NCBI GenBank assembly: GCA_046350295.1
Contig: JAXMAR010000004.1
Span: 237,790-301,789, forward strand
Length of the DNA: 64,000 bases
Direction of reading: 5' to 3'
Source: JAXMAR01 sp046350295
GTDB taxonomy: Bacteria > Planctomycetota > Planctomycetia > Gemmatales > Gemmataceae
Shown here: piece by piece, positions 43,199-52,403 of the stretch
Position numbering within the stretch: the stretch's first letter is position 1
How the letters are laid out: each line of letters begins with the position of its first letter
Made by a program: the position numbers and the translations under genes
The notes under the pieces: generated by a model
Databases searched by the model: none
The model's input: the letters and a program-made list of their open reading frames with translations, nothing else
Told to the model about the DNA's origin: nothing

Positions 43199-45166
43199 AT
43201 GAGACGCCGAGCCAGGTTGCTTGCGTTGTGCCTGCCGACGACTCTGGTCGCTCTCGTCCTCGTCTGGTGGCTCTTACCGCGCCAGAGCGCCGAGGCGTTG
43301 ACACAGGACGCCGGGAAGCCCGATCCGAAGGCTTTCGAACGGCCGAAGCTCTACTCCCCCTACGCCGACCGCCGCTTCGCCACGCGCGTCTACTGGGGCG
43401 ATCAGCACCTGCACACTGCCCTGTCCTGCGACGCCGGCATGCTCGGCGACCGCCTCGGCCCGGACGACGCCTTTCGCTTTGCCCGCGGCGAGCAGATGCG
43501 CTCGTCCACCGGCCAGCTCGTGCAACTTGATCGGCCGCTCGACTGGCTGGTCGTCTCCGACCACGCCGAGTACCTCGGAATGTCGATCGCCCTGGCGGAC
43601 CTGGACCCGGCGCTCCTGGCCACCCCCAGGGGCAAGCAATGGGAGCGCGATTTCAAGAAGGGGGGGAAATACGCCATCGCCGCCTTTCACGAGATGGTTG
43701 CCGACATGACCACTCTCAAGTCGAGCCTGCCCGCCTCCGCGCTGCCCAAGCTGATGCGGCCCGCCTGGGACCGGGCCATCGCCGCGGCGGAAAAGAACAA
43801 CGCTCCCGGCGCCTTCACCGCCTTCATCGGCTACGAGTGGACGCAGCACGTCAACGGCAACAACCTGCACCGCGTCGTCGTCTTCCGCGACGGCGCCGAC
43901 CGCGTCAAGCAGGTCATCCCCTTCTCGGCCTTCGACAGCGCCGACCCGGAGGACCTCTGGAAGTACATGGCCGCCTACGAGGAGAAGACGGGCGGCCGCG
44001 TCCTGGCGATCCCGCACAACAGCAACATCTCCGGCGGCATGATGTTCGCCGCCAAGACCTGGAAGGGCAAACCGTTCGACAAGGAGTATGCGGAGATGCG
44101 GATGCGCTTCGAGCGCCTGGTCGAGGCGACGCAATCGAAGGGGGACAGCGAGACGACGCCGCTTCTCTCTCCCACCGACGAGTTCGTCAACTTCGAGCGC
44201 TGGGACAAGGCGAACTTGACCAGTTCGATCGCGACGACGCCGGAGATGCTTCCGTTCAATTATTGCCGCTCCGCCTTCAAAATGGGGCTCGACTACCAGG
44301 CGAAGCTCGGGGCCAATCCGTTCAAGTTCGGGCTGGTCGGCGGTACCGATCAGCACACGAGCCTGGCGACGACGCGCGCGGAGAATTACTTCGGCGTCGG
44401 CGTGATTGTCGAGCCGAAGCCGGGCCGCTGGAAGCTGCCGTTCATGGAGAATCCCAAGGATCCGAAGCTCAATACCTACATCTGGGAGTGCGCTCCGGGG
44501 GGCCTGGGCGGCGTCTGGGCCCGCGAAAACACGCGCGAAGCGATCTGGGACGCCATGGAGCGCAAGGAGACCTACGCGACGACCGGCACGCGCCCCGTCG
44601 TCCGCGTCTTCGGCGGCTGGGACTTCAACGCCAAGGACCTCGGCGCTCCTGATCCGGTCTGGGTGGAGGACGGCTACGACCGCGGCGTGCCCATGGGCGG
44701 CGATCTCACCAGCGCCCCGAAGGGCAAATCGCCGACCTTCATGATCAAGGCCCTCTGCGATCCGGACGGCGCCTTCCTCGACCGCGTGCAGATCGTGAAG
44801 GGCTGGCTCGACGCCAAGGGGGAGACGCAGGAAAAAGTGATCGACGTCGCCTGGTCGGGAAGCCGCAAGCCCGATCCCAAGACCGGCAAGGTTCCGCTGG
44901 TCGGCAACACCGTGGACGTCAAGAACGCCACCTGGACCAACACCATCGGCGCGCCGTTCCTGACCGGCTTCTGGAAGGACCCGGACTTCGACCCCGCCCT
45001 GCACGCCTTCTACTACGTCCGCGTGATCGAGATCCCGACACCGACCTGGCTGGCCTACGACGCCAAGCGCTTCGGCGAGAAGATGCCGGACTACGCGCCA
45101 ATGACGGTGACGAACCGGGCCTACACGTCGCCGATCTGGTACAGCCCTGTGAAAACGGAGAAGTAA
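43199..45166 (+). CDS. DUF3604 protein (PHP-like metal site)
   Basis: 655 residues from ATG 43199, with AGGAGG ribosome-binding site. An N-terminal TM or signal anchor (LLALCLPTTLVALVLVWWLL) is followed by the DUF3604 fold: VYWGDQHLHTALSCDAG (HLH metal ligands like PHP phosphoesterases), LDWLVVSDHAEYLG, FIGYEWTQ, AIPHNSNISGG, GLVGGTDQHTSLA, WARENTREAIWDAMERKETYATTGTRP. The family is often near sulfatases or PPIases but its reaction is unknown; a periplasmic metal-dependent hydrolase is plausible. It opens a run of closely spaced genes to 49144 and beyond. Confidence 0.9.
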   Translation: MRRRARLLALCLPTTLVALVLVWWLLPRQSAEALTQDAGKPDPKAFERPKLYSPYADRRFATRVYWGDQHLHTALSCDAGMLGDRLGPDDAFRFARGEQMRSSTGQLVQLDRPLDWLVVSDHAEYLGMSIALADLDPALLATPRGKQWERDFKKGGKYAIAAFHEMVADMTTLKSSLPASALPKLMRPAWDRAIAAAEKNNAPGAFTAFIGYEWTQHVNGNNLHRVVVFRDGADRVKQVIPFSAFDSADPEDLWKYMAAYEEKTGGRVLAIPHNSNISGGMMFAAKTWKGKPFDKEYAEMRMRFERLVEATQSKGDSETTPLLSPTDEFVNFERWDKANLTSSIATTPEMLPFNYCRSAFKMGLDYQAKLGANPFKFGLVGGTDQHTSLATTRAENYFGVGVIVEPKPGRWKLPFMENPKDPKLNTYIWECAPGGLGGVWARENTREAIWDAMERKETYATTGTRPVVRVFGGWDFNAKDLGAPDPVWVEDGYDRGVPMGGDLTSAPKGKSPTFMIKALCDPDGAFLDRVQIVKGWLDAKGETQEKVIDVAWSGSRKPDPKTGKVPLVGNTVDVKNATWTNTIGAPFLTGFWKDPDFDPALHAFYYVRVIEIPTPTWLAYDAKRFGEKMPDYAPMTVTNRAYTSPIWYSPVKTEK

Positions 45167-45172
45167 CGCCCC

Positions 45173-45922
45173 ATGAGTTCTCTTGCCATCAGCACGATTG
45201 TGCTTGCGTGCCTCTTCGGGGGCGCGCTTCTGGGAATGTTCCTTCGGTCTCGCTTACCCGAGCACCACCTGAGCCCGGAATCGAAGGACGTCGTCAAGGT
45301 CGGCATGGGCCTCATCGGGACCATGTCGGCCCTGGTGCTCGGCCTCATGGTGGGATCGGCGAAGAGCTCGTTCGACGCGCAGAAAGCCGGGCTGACACAG
45401 ATGTCCGCCAAAATCATCGTGCTCGACCGGGCCCTGGCCCATTACGGGGCGGAGACGAAGGAGGCGCGTGAGCTATTGCGGGCCGGCGTGACCCGCATAC
45501 TCGAGCAGGTCTGGCCCGAAGGCGGCTCCGCGCCGCAGATCGCGCCGTCGGCTGCCGGCGAGGTGGTTTACGACAAGATCCAGCAGCTGACGCCCAAGAG
45601 CGATGCGCAACGCTCGGTGCAGAACCAGGCGTTGAGCATCGCCGTGGACATCGCGCAGGCACGCTGGCTACTCTTCCAGCAGGCGGAGACCGCGATCTCC
45701 ACGCCGTTCCTCGTCGTGCTCGTTTTCTGGCTCACCGTCATCTTCATGAGCTTCGGTCTGTTCGCCCCGGTCAACGCGACGGCCGTCATCACGCTGTTGC
45801 TTTGCTCGCTCTCGGTCTCGGGCGCGGTATTCCTCATCCTGGAACTGGACCGGCCGTTCGAGGGGATGCTGCAGATTCCCAGCACCGTGTTGCGCAACGC
45901 GCTCGCCCAGCTTGGACGGTGA
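45173..45922 (+). CDS. DUF4239-like membrane protein
   Basis: 249 residues, 6 bp after the DUF3604 stop. Two hydrophobic N-terminal helices (SLAISTIVLACLFGGALLGMFL; GLIGTMSALVLGLMVGSAK), a soluble helical middle (VTRILEQVWPEGG...IQQLTPKSDAQRSVQNQ), and two C-terminal helices (FLVVLVFWLTVIFMSFGLF; AVITLLLCSLSVSGAVFLIL) ending in LELDRPFEGMLQIPS. This matches the DUF4239/bestrophin-like layout. Role unknown; possibly a channel or a membrane sensor. Co-transcription with neighbours is likely. Confidence 0.82.
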   Translation: MSSLAISTIVLACLFGGALLGMFLRSRLPEHHLSPESKDVVKVGMGLIGTMSALVLGLMVGSAKSSFDAQKAGLTQMSAKIIVLDRALAHYGAETKEARELLRAGVTRILEQVWPEGGSAPQIAPSAAGEVVYDKIQQLTPKSDAQRSVQNQALSIAVDIAQARWLLFQQAETAISTPFLVVLVFWLTVIFMSFGLFAPVNATAVITLLLCSLSVSGAVFLILELDRPFEGMLQIPSTVLRNALAQLGR

Positions 45923-45965
45923 TGGGGTCGGTCGGCACGCTTTGGCTTCCAAGCGAGGAGCAGTG

Positions 45966-46862
45966 GTGCGCACCAAGCTAACTGAGTTCCTCCGCGAGCC
46001 GCTGGTCCATTTCCTGGCGATCGGCGCCGGGTTCTTCGTTTTCTGGCACTATGTCGGCAGTTCGCTCAGCGCGCAGCCGGACCGCATCCTCATCACGCCG
46101 GGCCAGGTGGAACGGCTGGCCCAATCCTGGAGCAAGACGCGGCTCCGACCGCCGACCGCCGAAGAACTGGCCGCCCTTGTCGAGCAGGAGATCGACGAGG
46201 AGATTCTCTATCGCGAAGCGGTCGCCCTCGGCCTCGACCGGGACGACGTCGTCATTCGCCGCCGCCTGGCCGTCAAGATGGAGTTCTTGAGCGACGATCT
46301 CGCCGCCGCCGCGAACCCGACCGACGAGCAGCTGCAGTCGTACCTGAACGAGCACGTCGCGAAGTTCAGCGACGAGCCGCTCACGACCTTCGTCCAGGTC
46401 TACGTCGACCGCTCCAAGCGCGGCAGCGGCGCGGCGGGCGAGGCGCAGCGGTTGCTCGCGCTTCTCAGCGCCAAGGCGGATGTCGACTGGCAGGCGCTGG
46501 GCGATCCGTTCCCCCTGCCGCGCGAGTACAAGGACGCCCCTCAGACCGATCTGACGCGGGACCTCGGCCGGGAGTTTCCCAAGAAGCTGGCGGCCCTTCC
46601 GGTGGGGGGCTGGAGCGGACCCGTGGAATCGACGTACGGGCTGCATCTGGTCCTGGTCCGCAAGCGCACCGCGGCGCGGACGCCGCCGCTGAAGGAGGTG
46701 CGCAAGGCGGTGCTGCACGCCTGGCAGGCGGAGCAGCGGCAGGAATTGAGCGCCCGCTTTCGCGCCGTCCGCCGCGGCCGGTATGCCGTGACCGTGCAAT
46801 GGCCCGACTGGGCCGCGGAAGCCGCTCCGCATATCGGCGAGACCAAGAAAGGGCCGCGATGA
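45966..46862 (+). CDS. Membrane-anchored parvulin-type peptidyl-prolyl isomerase
   Basis: 298 residues from GTG 45966, with GAGGAG five bases upstream. N-terminal anchor VHFLAIGAGFFVFWHYVG, then a SurA/PrsA-like helical region (ITPGQVERLAQSWSKTRL..., EEILYREAVALGLDRDD), and a PpiC-type rotamase part (VYVDRSKRGS..., LPVGGWSGPVESTYGLHLVLV). Family members fold exported proteins. It overlaps the next gene by 4 bp (ATGA) and precedes HupE-like proteins, an arrangement seen where an operon exports membrane metal transporters. Confidence 0.88.
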   Translation: MRTKLTEFLREPLVHFLAIGAGFFVFWHYVGSSLSAQPDRILITPGQVERLAQSWSKTRLRPPTAEELAALVEQEIDEEILYREAVALGLDRDDVVIRRRLAVKMEFLSDDLAAAANPTDEQLQSYLNEHVAKFSDEPLTTFVQVYVDRSKRGSGAAGEAQRLLALLSAKADVDWQALGDPFPLPREYKDAPQTDLTRDLGREFPKKLAALPVGGWSGPVESTYGLHLVLVRKRTAARTPPLKEVRKAVLHAWQAEQRQELSARFRAVRRGRYAVTVQWPDWAAEAAPHIGETKKGPR

Positions 46863-47860
46863 AGCGCCCGGTCTGTTTCCTGGCGCCGGTCGTCGCGCTA
46901 TTGTTCGCGGCCCCAGCGGCCGGACACGAGTCGCGGCCCGGCTACCTGGAGCTGCGCGAAATCGGGGACGGTCGCTACGACGTGCTCTGGAAGCAACCGG
47001 CCGTCGGCGATCTCGTTTTGCGTCTCAACCCCGTCTTCCCCGAAGAGTGCACGCTGACGAGCGCCGAACGCCAGCTCAGCCCGGGCGCCCTGGCCACGCG
47101 CCTCACGCTCACCTGCCCGGGCGGACTGGCCGGCAAGACGATTCGCTTCGCCGGCCTGGAGGACACGATCACGAACGTCCTCGTGCGCATCTACGCGCGC
47201 GACGGCGCCGAAGAGATTCGCCTGGTCCACCCAAGCGCTCCGTTCCTCACGATTCGCGGCGCGGCCGACTGGGGCGAGCGCGCGCTGTCCTACCTCCAGC
47301 TCGGCGTGGAGCACATCATGCTCGGCGCCGACCACCTGCTGTTCGTGCTCGGCCTCTTGCTGATCGTCAAGGACCGCTGGATGCTGGTGAAAACGGTTTC
47401 GGCATTCACCGTGGCGCACAGTGTCACGCTCGCTCTGGCGACCCTCGGTTACGCCAGCGTTCCCGGCCCGCCCCTGAACGCCGCCATCGCGCTTTCCATC
47501 CTCTTCCTCGGGCCGGAAATTGTCCGCTCGTGGCGCGGCCAGACGAGCCTCACGATCCGGCAGCCGTGGCTGGTGGCGTTCGCTTTCGGCCTCCTGCACG
47601 GCTTCGGCTTCGCCAGTGGGCTGACGGCCACCGGGTTGCCGCGCGGCGAGATTCCTCTGGCGCTGTTGCTCTTCAACGTCGGCGTCGAGATTGGCCAGCT
47701 CGTCTTCGTTCTCTTGATCTTGCTCCTGGAGCGGTCGTTCCGGCAGCTCGAGATCCGCTGGCCCGTGTGGATCGCGCATGCGCCCGGTTACGTCGTCGGC
47801 TCGCTGGGCGCGTTCTGGACCATCGAACGCGCGGCGCTGATGATCGGAGGCCGCGCATGA
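46859..47860 (+). CDS. HupE/UreJ-family membrane protein with extracytoplasmic domain
   Basis: 333 residues from ATG 46859, overlapping the PPIase stop. Signal peptide (FLAPVVALLFAAPAAGHE); an Ig-like N-terminal domain (SRPGYLELREIGDGRYDVLWKQP); then about seven helices with HIMLGADHLLFVLGLLL (His-x-Asp-His motif), FTVAHSVTLALA and LLHGFGFASGL. HupE/UreJ proteins are nickel or cobalt permeases; the conserved His/Asp positions fit metal transport, but the Ig-like domain also fits a wider UreJ_2 family of unknown substrate. It is followed by a second HupE gene with another ATGA overlap. Confidence 0.87.
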   Translation: MKRPVCFLAPVVALLFAAPAAGHESRPGYLELREIGDGRYDVLWKQPAVGDLVLRLNPVFPEECTLTSAERQLSPGALATRLTLTCPGGLAGKTIRFAGLEDTITNVLVRIYARDGAEEIRLVHPSAPFLTIRGAADWGERALSYLQLGVEHIMLGADHLLFVLGLLLIVKDRWMLVKTVSAFTVAHSVTLALATLGYASVPGPPLNAAIALSILFLGPEIVRSWRGQTSLTIRQPWLVAFAFGLLHGFGFASGLTATGLPRGEIPLALLLFNVGVEIGQLVFVLLILLLERSFRQLEIRWPVWIAHAPGYVVGSLGAFWTIERAALMIGGRA

Positions 47861-48456
47861 CACGCGGCGCCCGCTGTCTTGTCGGCGCGATGTCGCTCGC
47901 GCTCCTGTGGCCCGCCACGGCGCCGGCGCATATTGCGGGAGTCGAAACGGCCGGGCTTCTCAACGGTCTGCGGCATCCGGTGTCGGGCTGGGACCACATC
48001 CTGGCGATGGTCGCCGTCGGCTTGTGGGGCGCCCAACTCGGGGCGCCCGCCGTGTGGCTGCTGCCGATCACCTTTCCGATGGTGATGGCCTTTGGCGGCA
48101 TGCTCGGGTTGATGGGCCTCGCCCTGCCGGGAATCGAGATCGGCATCGCGCTATCGGCGATCATTCTCGGCGTGATGGTCGGCGTGGAGGCGCGGCCGGC
48201 GCTGTGGTTGGCGGCGGTCATCGTCGGCTTCTTCGCCATCTTCCATGGGCACGCTCATGGGGCTGAGCTGCCGCCCGGCGCGGACGCCCTCCTTTACAGC
48301 GTCGGCTTCGTGGTGGCCACGGGCAGCCTGCACGCGGCGGGCATCGGCATGGGCCTGATCCATCGCTGGGAGTGGGGCCAGGTGGCGCTGCGCGTCGCGG
48401 GCGCGGCGGTGGCCGTGGCAGGCGTAGTGTTCCTGTGGCAGGCCGTCACGAAGTGA
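47857..48456 (+). CDS. HupE/UreJ-family permease
   Basis: 199 residues from ATG 47857. A leader (RCLVGAMSLALLWPATAPAHI) precedes LLNGLRHPVSGWDHILAMVAVGLWGAQLG (the HPxxGxDH metal signature), VMAFGGMLGLMGLALPGIE, and FHGHAHGAELPPGADALLY, another histidine-rich stretch. This is classic HupE/UreJ, thought to move Ni2+ or Co2+. No hydrogenase or urease genes are near, so the metal may serve another enzyme. Overlaps the preceding HupE-like gene by 4 bp. Confidence 0.92.
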   Translation: MTRGARCLVGAMSLALLWPATAPAHIAGVETAGLLNGLRHPVSGWDHILAMVAVGLWGAQLGAPAVWLLPITFPMVMAFGGMLGLMGLALPGIEIGIALSAIILGVMVGVEARPALWLAAVIVGFFAIFHGHAHGAELPPGADALLYSVGFVVATGSLHAAGIGMGLIHRWEWGQVALRVAGAAVAVAGVVFLWQAVTK

Positions 48457-48467
48457 CAGGGCGGTGT

Positions 48468-48524
48468 CCGAGCCGAAAGCGTAAGCGACGGGTCCGGCCG
48501 GCCCTCGCTCACGCTTCCGCTCGG
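48468..48524. repeat. REP-like palindrome between HupE-type genes
   Basis: CCGAGC (48468-48473) with AAGCGTAAGCGA pairs with TCGCTCACGCTT and GCTCGG (48519-48524), about 24 bp per arm with mismatches. Similar AGCGTGAGCGA-type palindromes occur at 52404-52450 and 54578-54616, so this is one dispersed family. Confidence 0.75.
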
Positions 48525-48538
48525 AACGGGGGGTTGAA

Positions 48539-49144
48539 ATGCGTTCACGCATCCCGTGGCGTATCGTGATACTCGCGCTCTGGGCGGCCGGCCCAGGGCG
48601 GGCCGACGCGCACCTCGTGAACTCCGGCTTCGGCCCCTTTTACGACGGCGTCGCGCACCTCTTCGTCACGCCCGAAGATCTGCTGGTCGTCGTGGCGCTG
48701 GCGCTTGTGGCGGGACTGCGCGGCAGGCCATTCGGGCGGGCCGTGCTGTGGGTGCTGCCCTTGGCCTGGCTGGCGGGCATTCTCGCGGGTCGAGTGGCGG
48801 CGTTTCCCGCCGCGCTGCCGTGGCTGAGCGCGGCGCTGCTGGTTACGCTGGGCGGACTTGTCGCCGCCGACCGCAAGTCGCCCCTGGCGGTCATCGCGGG
48901 GGCTGCCCTGCTGTGCGGTCTGGCGCAAGGCGCCTTCAACGGCGCGGCGCTGGCGGGCGTCGGAGCGGGCGCCCTGGCCGCGCTCGGGATCGGCGGCGCC
49001 GTGTTCGTTGTCGTGGCATTGATTGCGGGGCAGGTGTCGACGCTAGGCGAAGCCTGGGGGCGCATCGCCGTCCGCGTCGCCGGCAGCTGGATCGCCGCCA
49101 TCGGCCTGCTGATGTTGGGCTGGGCGATGCGCGGCGGGAGTTGA
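48539..49144 (+). CDS. Third HupE/UreJ-like membrane protein
   Basis: 201 residues from ATG 48539, after the palindrome. Signal peptide (IPWRIVILALWAAGPGRADA), then HLVNSGFGPFYDGVAHLFVTPEDLLVVVALALVAGL, the HupE/UreJ subfamily that begins with a conserved His and F-G-P-F-Y-D-G. Five to six further Ala/Gly/Leu helices follow. It lacks the HPxxGxDH motif of the 47857 protein, so it may be a companion subunit. Part of the envelope operon. Confidence 0.82.
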   Translation: MRSRIPWRIVILALWAAGPGRADAHLVNSGFGPFYDGVAHLFVTPEDLLVVVALALVAGLRGRPFGRAVLWVLPLAWLAGILAGRVAAFPAALPWLSAALLVTLGGLVAADRKSPLAVIAGAALLCGLAQGAFNGAALAGVGAGALAALGIGGAVFVVVALIAGQVSTLGEAWGRIAVRVAGSWIAAIGLLMLGWAMRGGS

Positions 49145-49168
49145 GGCCGGCACTCCTTGTTTTTTAAT

Positions 49169-49196
49169 TTGCCTTGTCCTGGTCCGCGCGTAGATT
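49169..49196 (+). promoter_or_regulatory. Sigma70-type promoter with long leader before the sulfatase operon
   Basis: TTGCCT (49169-49174), 16-bp spacer, TAGATT (49191-49196). The transcript would have a leader of roughly 225 bases to ATG 49429, whose first part matches that at 42826-42865. The rest of the 284-bp gap shows no gene and no terminator I can support. Confidence 0.6.
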
Positions 49197-49428
49197 GCGG
49201 TAGGCAGGTTCGGACGTCTGCCGTTCCGATTCGCTCACGTCTCTCGTTGGGTGTTGGCCTTCGGAACCCTGTCAGGAACGTCGCCCGGTTTCGATTGGGT
49301 TTCGGGTTCGTTTGTCGGCGTTGATCGCCCTTGCTCGGCATGCCTGCCGCTGTTTGGCGCCGGCCTTGGTCCGGAGTGCGCGGTCCAGTCTGCCCCAAGT
49401 GCCACGCAAGGTCCAAGCGGAATCCGTC

Positions 49429-49908
49429 ATGAACCTGTCCAGCAGAATCCACGAACTCAAGCGCCGGAAGCGACAGGGCGCCGACGGGTTGGCTCCTAGC
49501 GCCGATGCGGGGCCCCCCGCGCGCCGCTTTCGCTGGGCGCTGGTCGCTTGCGTCGTCGTTTCCGCCGTCGCCACCTTTTTCGTCGTCGACCGCTTCTTCC
49601 TCGCACGCGCCGACGTGGTCGGCCTCTGGGGCGTCGATGGCGGCGAGCAGGACGGCGCCACCCTGGAGCTGTTGGCCGACGGTTCCTTCCACGCCAACGT
49701 CAACGACCGCGGCAAGAACGTGCCCGTCCAGGGGCGTTATCGTGTCGAGGGCAAGAAACTCACCTTCTATACGCTCAATCCGACGACCGAGAAAGAGGAG
49801 CCTCTCAGGAAAACAATCGAGCAGCTCGGAGCGGAGGAGATGTGGCTGCGTGAAGCGAGCGGTAAGAGCATGAAACTGGTTCGTCTCAAAGAGGAGAACA
49901 GACCATGA
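49429..49908 (+). CDS. Single-TM lipocalin/META-like small protein, sulfatase-linked
   Basis: 159 residues from ATG 49429. A basic N-terminus, one TM helix (FRWALVACVVVSAVATFFVVDRFFL), then a beta-rich domain: LWGVDGGEQDGATLELLADGSFHANV, VPVQGRYRVEGKKLTFYTLNP, RLKEENRP. That pattern (G.W.....D....L.F..DG.F..) resembles small lipocalin-like DUF proteins. It overlaps the sulfatase start by 4 bp (ATGA at 49905), so the two are coupled. Function unknown; perhaps membrane-tethered partner. Confidence 0.75.
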   Translation: MNLSSRIHELKRRKRQGADGLAPSADAGPPARRFRWALVACVVVSAVATFFVVDRFFLARADVVGLWGVDGGEQDGATLELLADGSFHANVNDRGKNVPVQGRYRVEGKKLTFYTLNPTTEKEEPLRKTIEQLGAEEMWLREASGKSMKLVRLKEENRP

Positions 49909-52394
49909 AGAAAAAGGTGGAGGTCGCCCTGTACCTCAGCCTTGGGGCCGTGATCGGCCTCGGGCTTGCGTACGCCCGCAACCTCTGGCCGGGCTCGACC
50001 GCCTCGGCGCAGACGAAGGCGGAAAAACCCGGCGTCGAGAAGAAAGAGCCAGGCGGCGTCTTCTCGCCGCCGGGGACTTCCGAATCCGGCGTCGTGGTTC
50101 CGGATCCGCGCACGCCGCCCTTCAAGGGCAAGATCGGCCGCACCATCGGCGAGTCAACGTCGGATTGGCCGCCGCTGGCCCGCGCTCCCAAGGGGGCGCC
50201 GAACGTGCTCTACATCGTGCTCGACGACGTCGGTTACGCGGCGCTGGGCTGCTATGGCTCGCCGATCATCAAGACGCCCCACATGGACAAGCTGGCCAAG
50301 AACGGGCTGCGCTACAACAACTTCCACACAGTCGCGCTCTGCTCGCCAAGTCGCTCCTGCTTCCTCACGGGCCGCAATCATCATTCCAACGCCATGGCCT
50401 GCATCACCGAAGGCTCGACCGGTTTTCCCGGCTCCTATGGCCGCGTGCCGCTCGCCAACGGCTTTCTGTCCGAGATGCTCACGCCGTTCGGCTGGTCCGC
50501 TTTCGCCATCGGCAAATGGCACCTCACCCCCGCCGAGGACATGAACCTCGCCTGCAACCGCAAGTGGTGGCCACTCGGCCGGGGCTTCGATCGCTTCTAT
50601 GGTTTTCTGGGGGGCGAGGTCGACCAGTGGACACCGTGGCTCACCTACGACAACCATTTCATCAAGCCGCCCAAGACGCCGGAGGAAGGGTACCACAACG
50701 TGCCCGACCTGACGGAGAAGGCGAAAGAGTTCATCGCCGACTTGAAACAGGTGGCGCCGGAGCGTCCGTTCTTCATGTATTTCTGCCCCGGCGCCTGTCA
50801 CGCGCCGCACCATGCCCCGAAGGAATGGATCGAGAAGTACAAGGGCAAGTTCGACGCCGGCTGGGACGACTACCGCGAGAAGACGCTGGCCAACCAGATC
50901 AAGATGGGCATCTGCCCCAAGGGGACCAAGCTCTCGCCGCACGACCCCGACGTCCCCTTCTGGGCCAAGCTGTCCAAGGAAGACAAGGCGGTCTACGCCC
51001 ATGAGATGGAGGTCTATGCCGCGTATCTGTCCTACGTTGATCACTACATCGGCGAACTCGTCGCCTTCCTGGAGGAGATGGGCCAGCTCGACAACACCAT
51101 CATCATCACCGTCTCCGACAACGGCGCCAGCGCCGAGGGGGGGCCGCACGGCTCCTTCAACGAGAACCTCTTCTTCAACGGCATCCCGGACACGGTGGCG
51201 CAGAACCTGAAGCACATCGCGAACTGGGGCGACCCGACGACCTACCCCCACTACTCCTGGGGCTGGACCTTCGCCACCAACACGCCGTTTCGCCGCTGGA
51301 AGCGCGAGGTGGCCCGCGGCGGCACCTCCGACCTGTGCATCGTCCACTGGCCCAAGGGCATCAAGTCCAAGGGGGAAATCCGCGAGCAGTTCGTTCACGC
51401 CATCGACCTGGTTCCGACGGTGCTGGACCTCCTCAAGATGAAGAGCCCCACGTCGATCAACGGCGTGGCCCAGAACCCGGTCGAAGGGGTGAGCTTCGCG
51501 GCGACGCTGGACGACGCCAAGGCGAAGATCTCGCGCGAGGCGCAGTACTTCGAGATGTTCGCCCAGCGCGCCATCTACCTCGACGGCTGGCGCGCCTACG
51601 CCCCCTGGAAGTTCGGCGACGACATCACCGCCAAGGACCTCGACCACGCCAAGTGGATGCTCTTCAACATCGACAAGGACTTCTCGGAATCGACCGACGT
51701 CGCCGCCAAGTATCCGGAGAAGCTCGAAGAGCTCAAGCAGCTCTGGTGGGTGATGGCGAGCAAGTACAAGGTGCTGCCGCTGGACGGCCGCGGCATCGAG
51801 CGCCTCGAGACGCCGCGTCCGGAGATGTCCGGGCCGCGCGACAAGTACGTCTATTACCCGGGCACGGGGGAGGTGGAAGCCTCCAACGCCGCGGACGTCC
51901 GTAATCGCTCCTACAGCATCACGGCGGACGTCGTGATTCCGAAGGGAGGCGCCGAGGGGGTCTTGCTGGCGCATGGCAGCAGCTTCGGCGGCTACACCTT
52001 CTTCGTCAACAAGGACAAGAAGCTCCAGTTCTCCCACAATTACGTGGGACTCAAGGAGTACAAGGTGATCGCCGATACGGCGGTTCCGGAAGGGAAGGCG
52101 ACCCTGCGCTGGGAGTTCACAGTGACCGGGCCGCCCGACTTCAAGGTCGGCAAGGGGGCGCCGGGGACCGGCAAGCTGTTCGTCAACGGCAAGGAAGTCG
52201 GCTCGGGCGAGATCCCGGTCACAACCCCGCTAGCTTACGGGCTCTCGGGAGACGGCCTCGCCTGCGGCAGGGACACGCTGACGCCGGTGAGCGCCGACTA
52301 TCGCGCGGAGTACGTCTTCACAGGCGTAATCCGCCGCGTGGTGGTCGACCTCGGCAAGGGGCATGCGCCCGGCAAGACGCCCGAGCGCGACTGA
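49905..52394 (+). CDS. Arylsulfatase-type sulfatase with C-terminal beta domain
   Basis: 829 residues from ATG 49905. A signal anchor (VALYLSLGAVIGLGLAYARNL) and Pro-rich linker lead to the sulfatase at about 100-560. It shows APNVLYIVLDDVGYAALGCYG for the metal ligands, then CSPSR with the formylglycine Cys at residue 146, plus GKWHLTP, FFMYFCPGACHAPHH and ITVSDNGASAEGG. A LamG-like domain follows to the end (SYSITADVVIPKGGAEGVLLAHG). The FGE needed to make formylglycine might come from elsewhere; the kinase at 35812 has an FGE-like domain but with a different role. Substrate is probably a sulfated polysaccharide, not determinable here. Confidence 0.93.
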   Translation: MKKKVEVALYLSLGAVIGLGLAYARNLWPGSTASAQTKAEKPGVEKKEPGGVFSPPGTSESGVVVPDPRTPPFKGKIGRTIGESTSDWPPLARAPKGAPNVLYIVLDDVGYAALGCYGSPIIKTPHMDKLAKNGLRYNNFHTVALCSPSRSCFLTGRNHHSNAMACITEGSTGFPGSYGRVPLANGFLSEMLTPFGWSAFAIGKWHLTPAEDMNLACNRKWWPLGRGFDRFYGFLGGEVDQWTPWLTYDNHFIKPPKTPEEGYHNVPDLTEKAKEFIADLKQVAPERPFFMYFCPGACHAPHHAPKEWIEKYKGKFDAGWDDYREKTLANQIKMGICPKGTKLSPHDPDVPFWAKLSKEDKAVYAHEMEVYAAYLSYVDHYIGELVAFLEEMGQLDNTIIITVSDNGASAEGGPHGSFNENLFFNGIPDTVAQNLKHIANWGDPTTYPHYSWGWTFATNTPFRRWKREVARGGTSDLCIVHWPKGIKSKGEIREQFVHAIDLVPTVLDLLKMKSPTSINGVAQNPVEGVSFAATLDDAKAKISREAQYFEMFAQRAIYLDGWRAYAPWKFGDDITAKDLDHAKWMLFNIDKDFSESTDVAAKYPEKLEELKQLWWVMASKYKVLPLDGRGIERLETPRPEMSGPRDKYVYYPGTGEVEASNAADVRNRSYSITADVVIPKGGAEGVLLAHGSSFGGYTFFVNKDKKLQFSHNYVGLKEYKVIADTAVPEGKATLRWEFTVTGPPDFKVGKGAPGTGKLFVNGKEVGSGEIPVTTPLAYGLSGDGLACGRDTLTPVSADYRAEYVFTGVIRRVVVDLGKGHAPGKTPERD

Positions 52395-52403
52395 TGATCC
52401 GTC

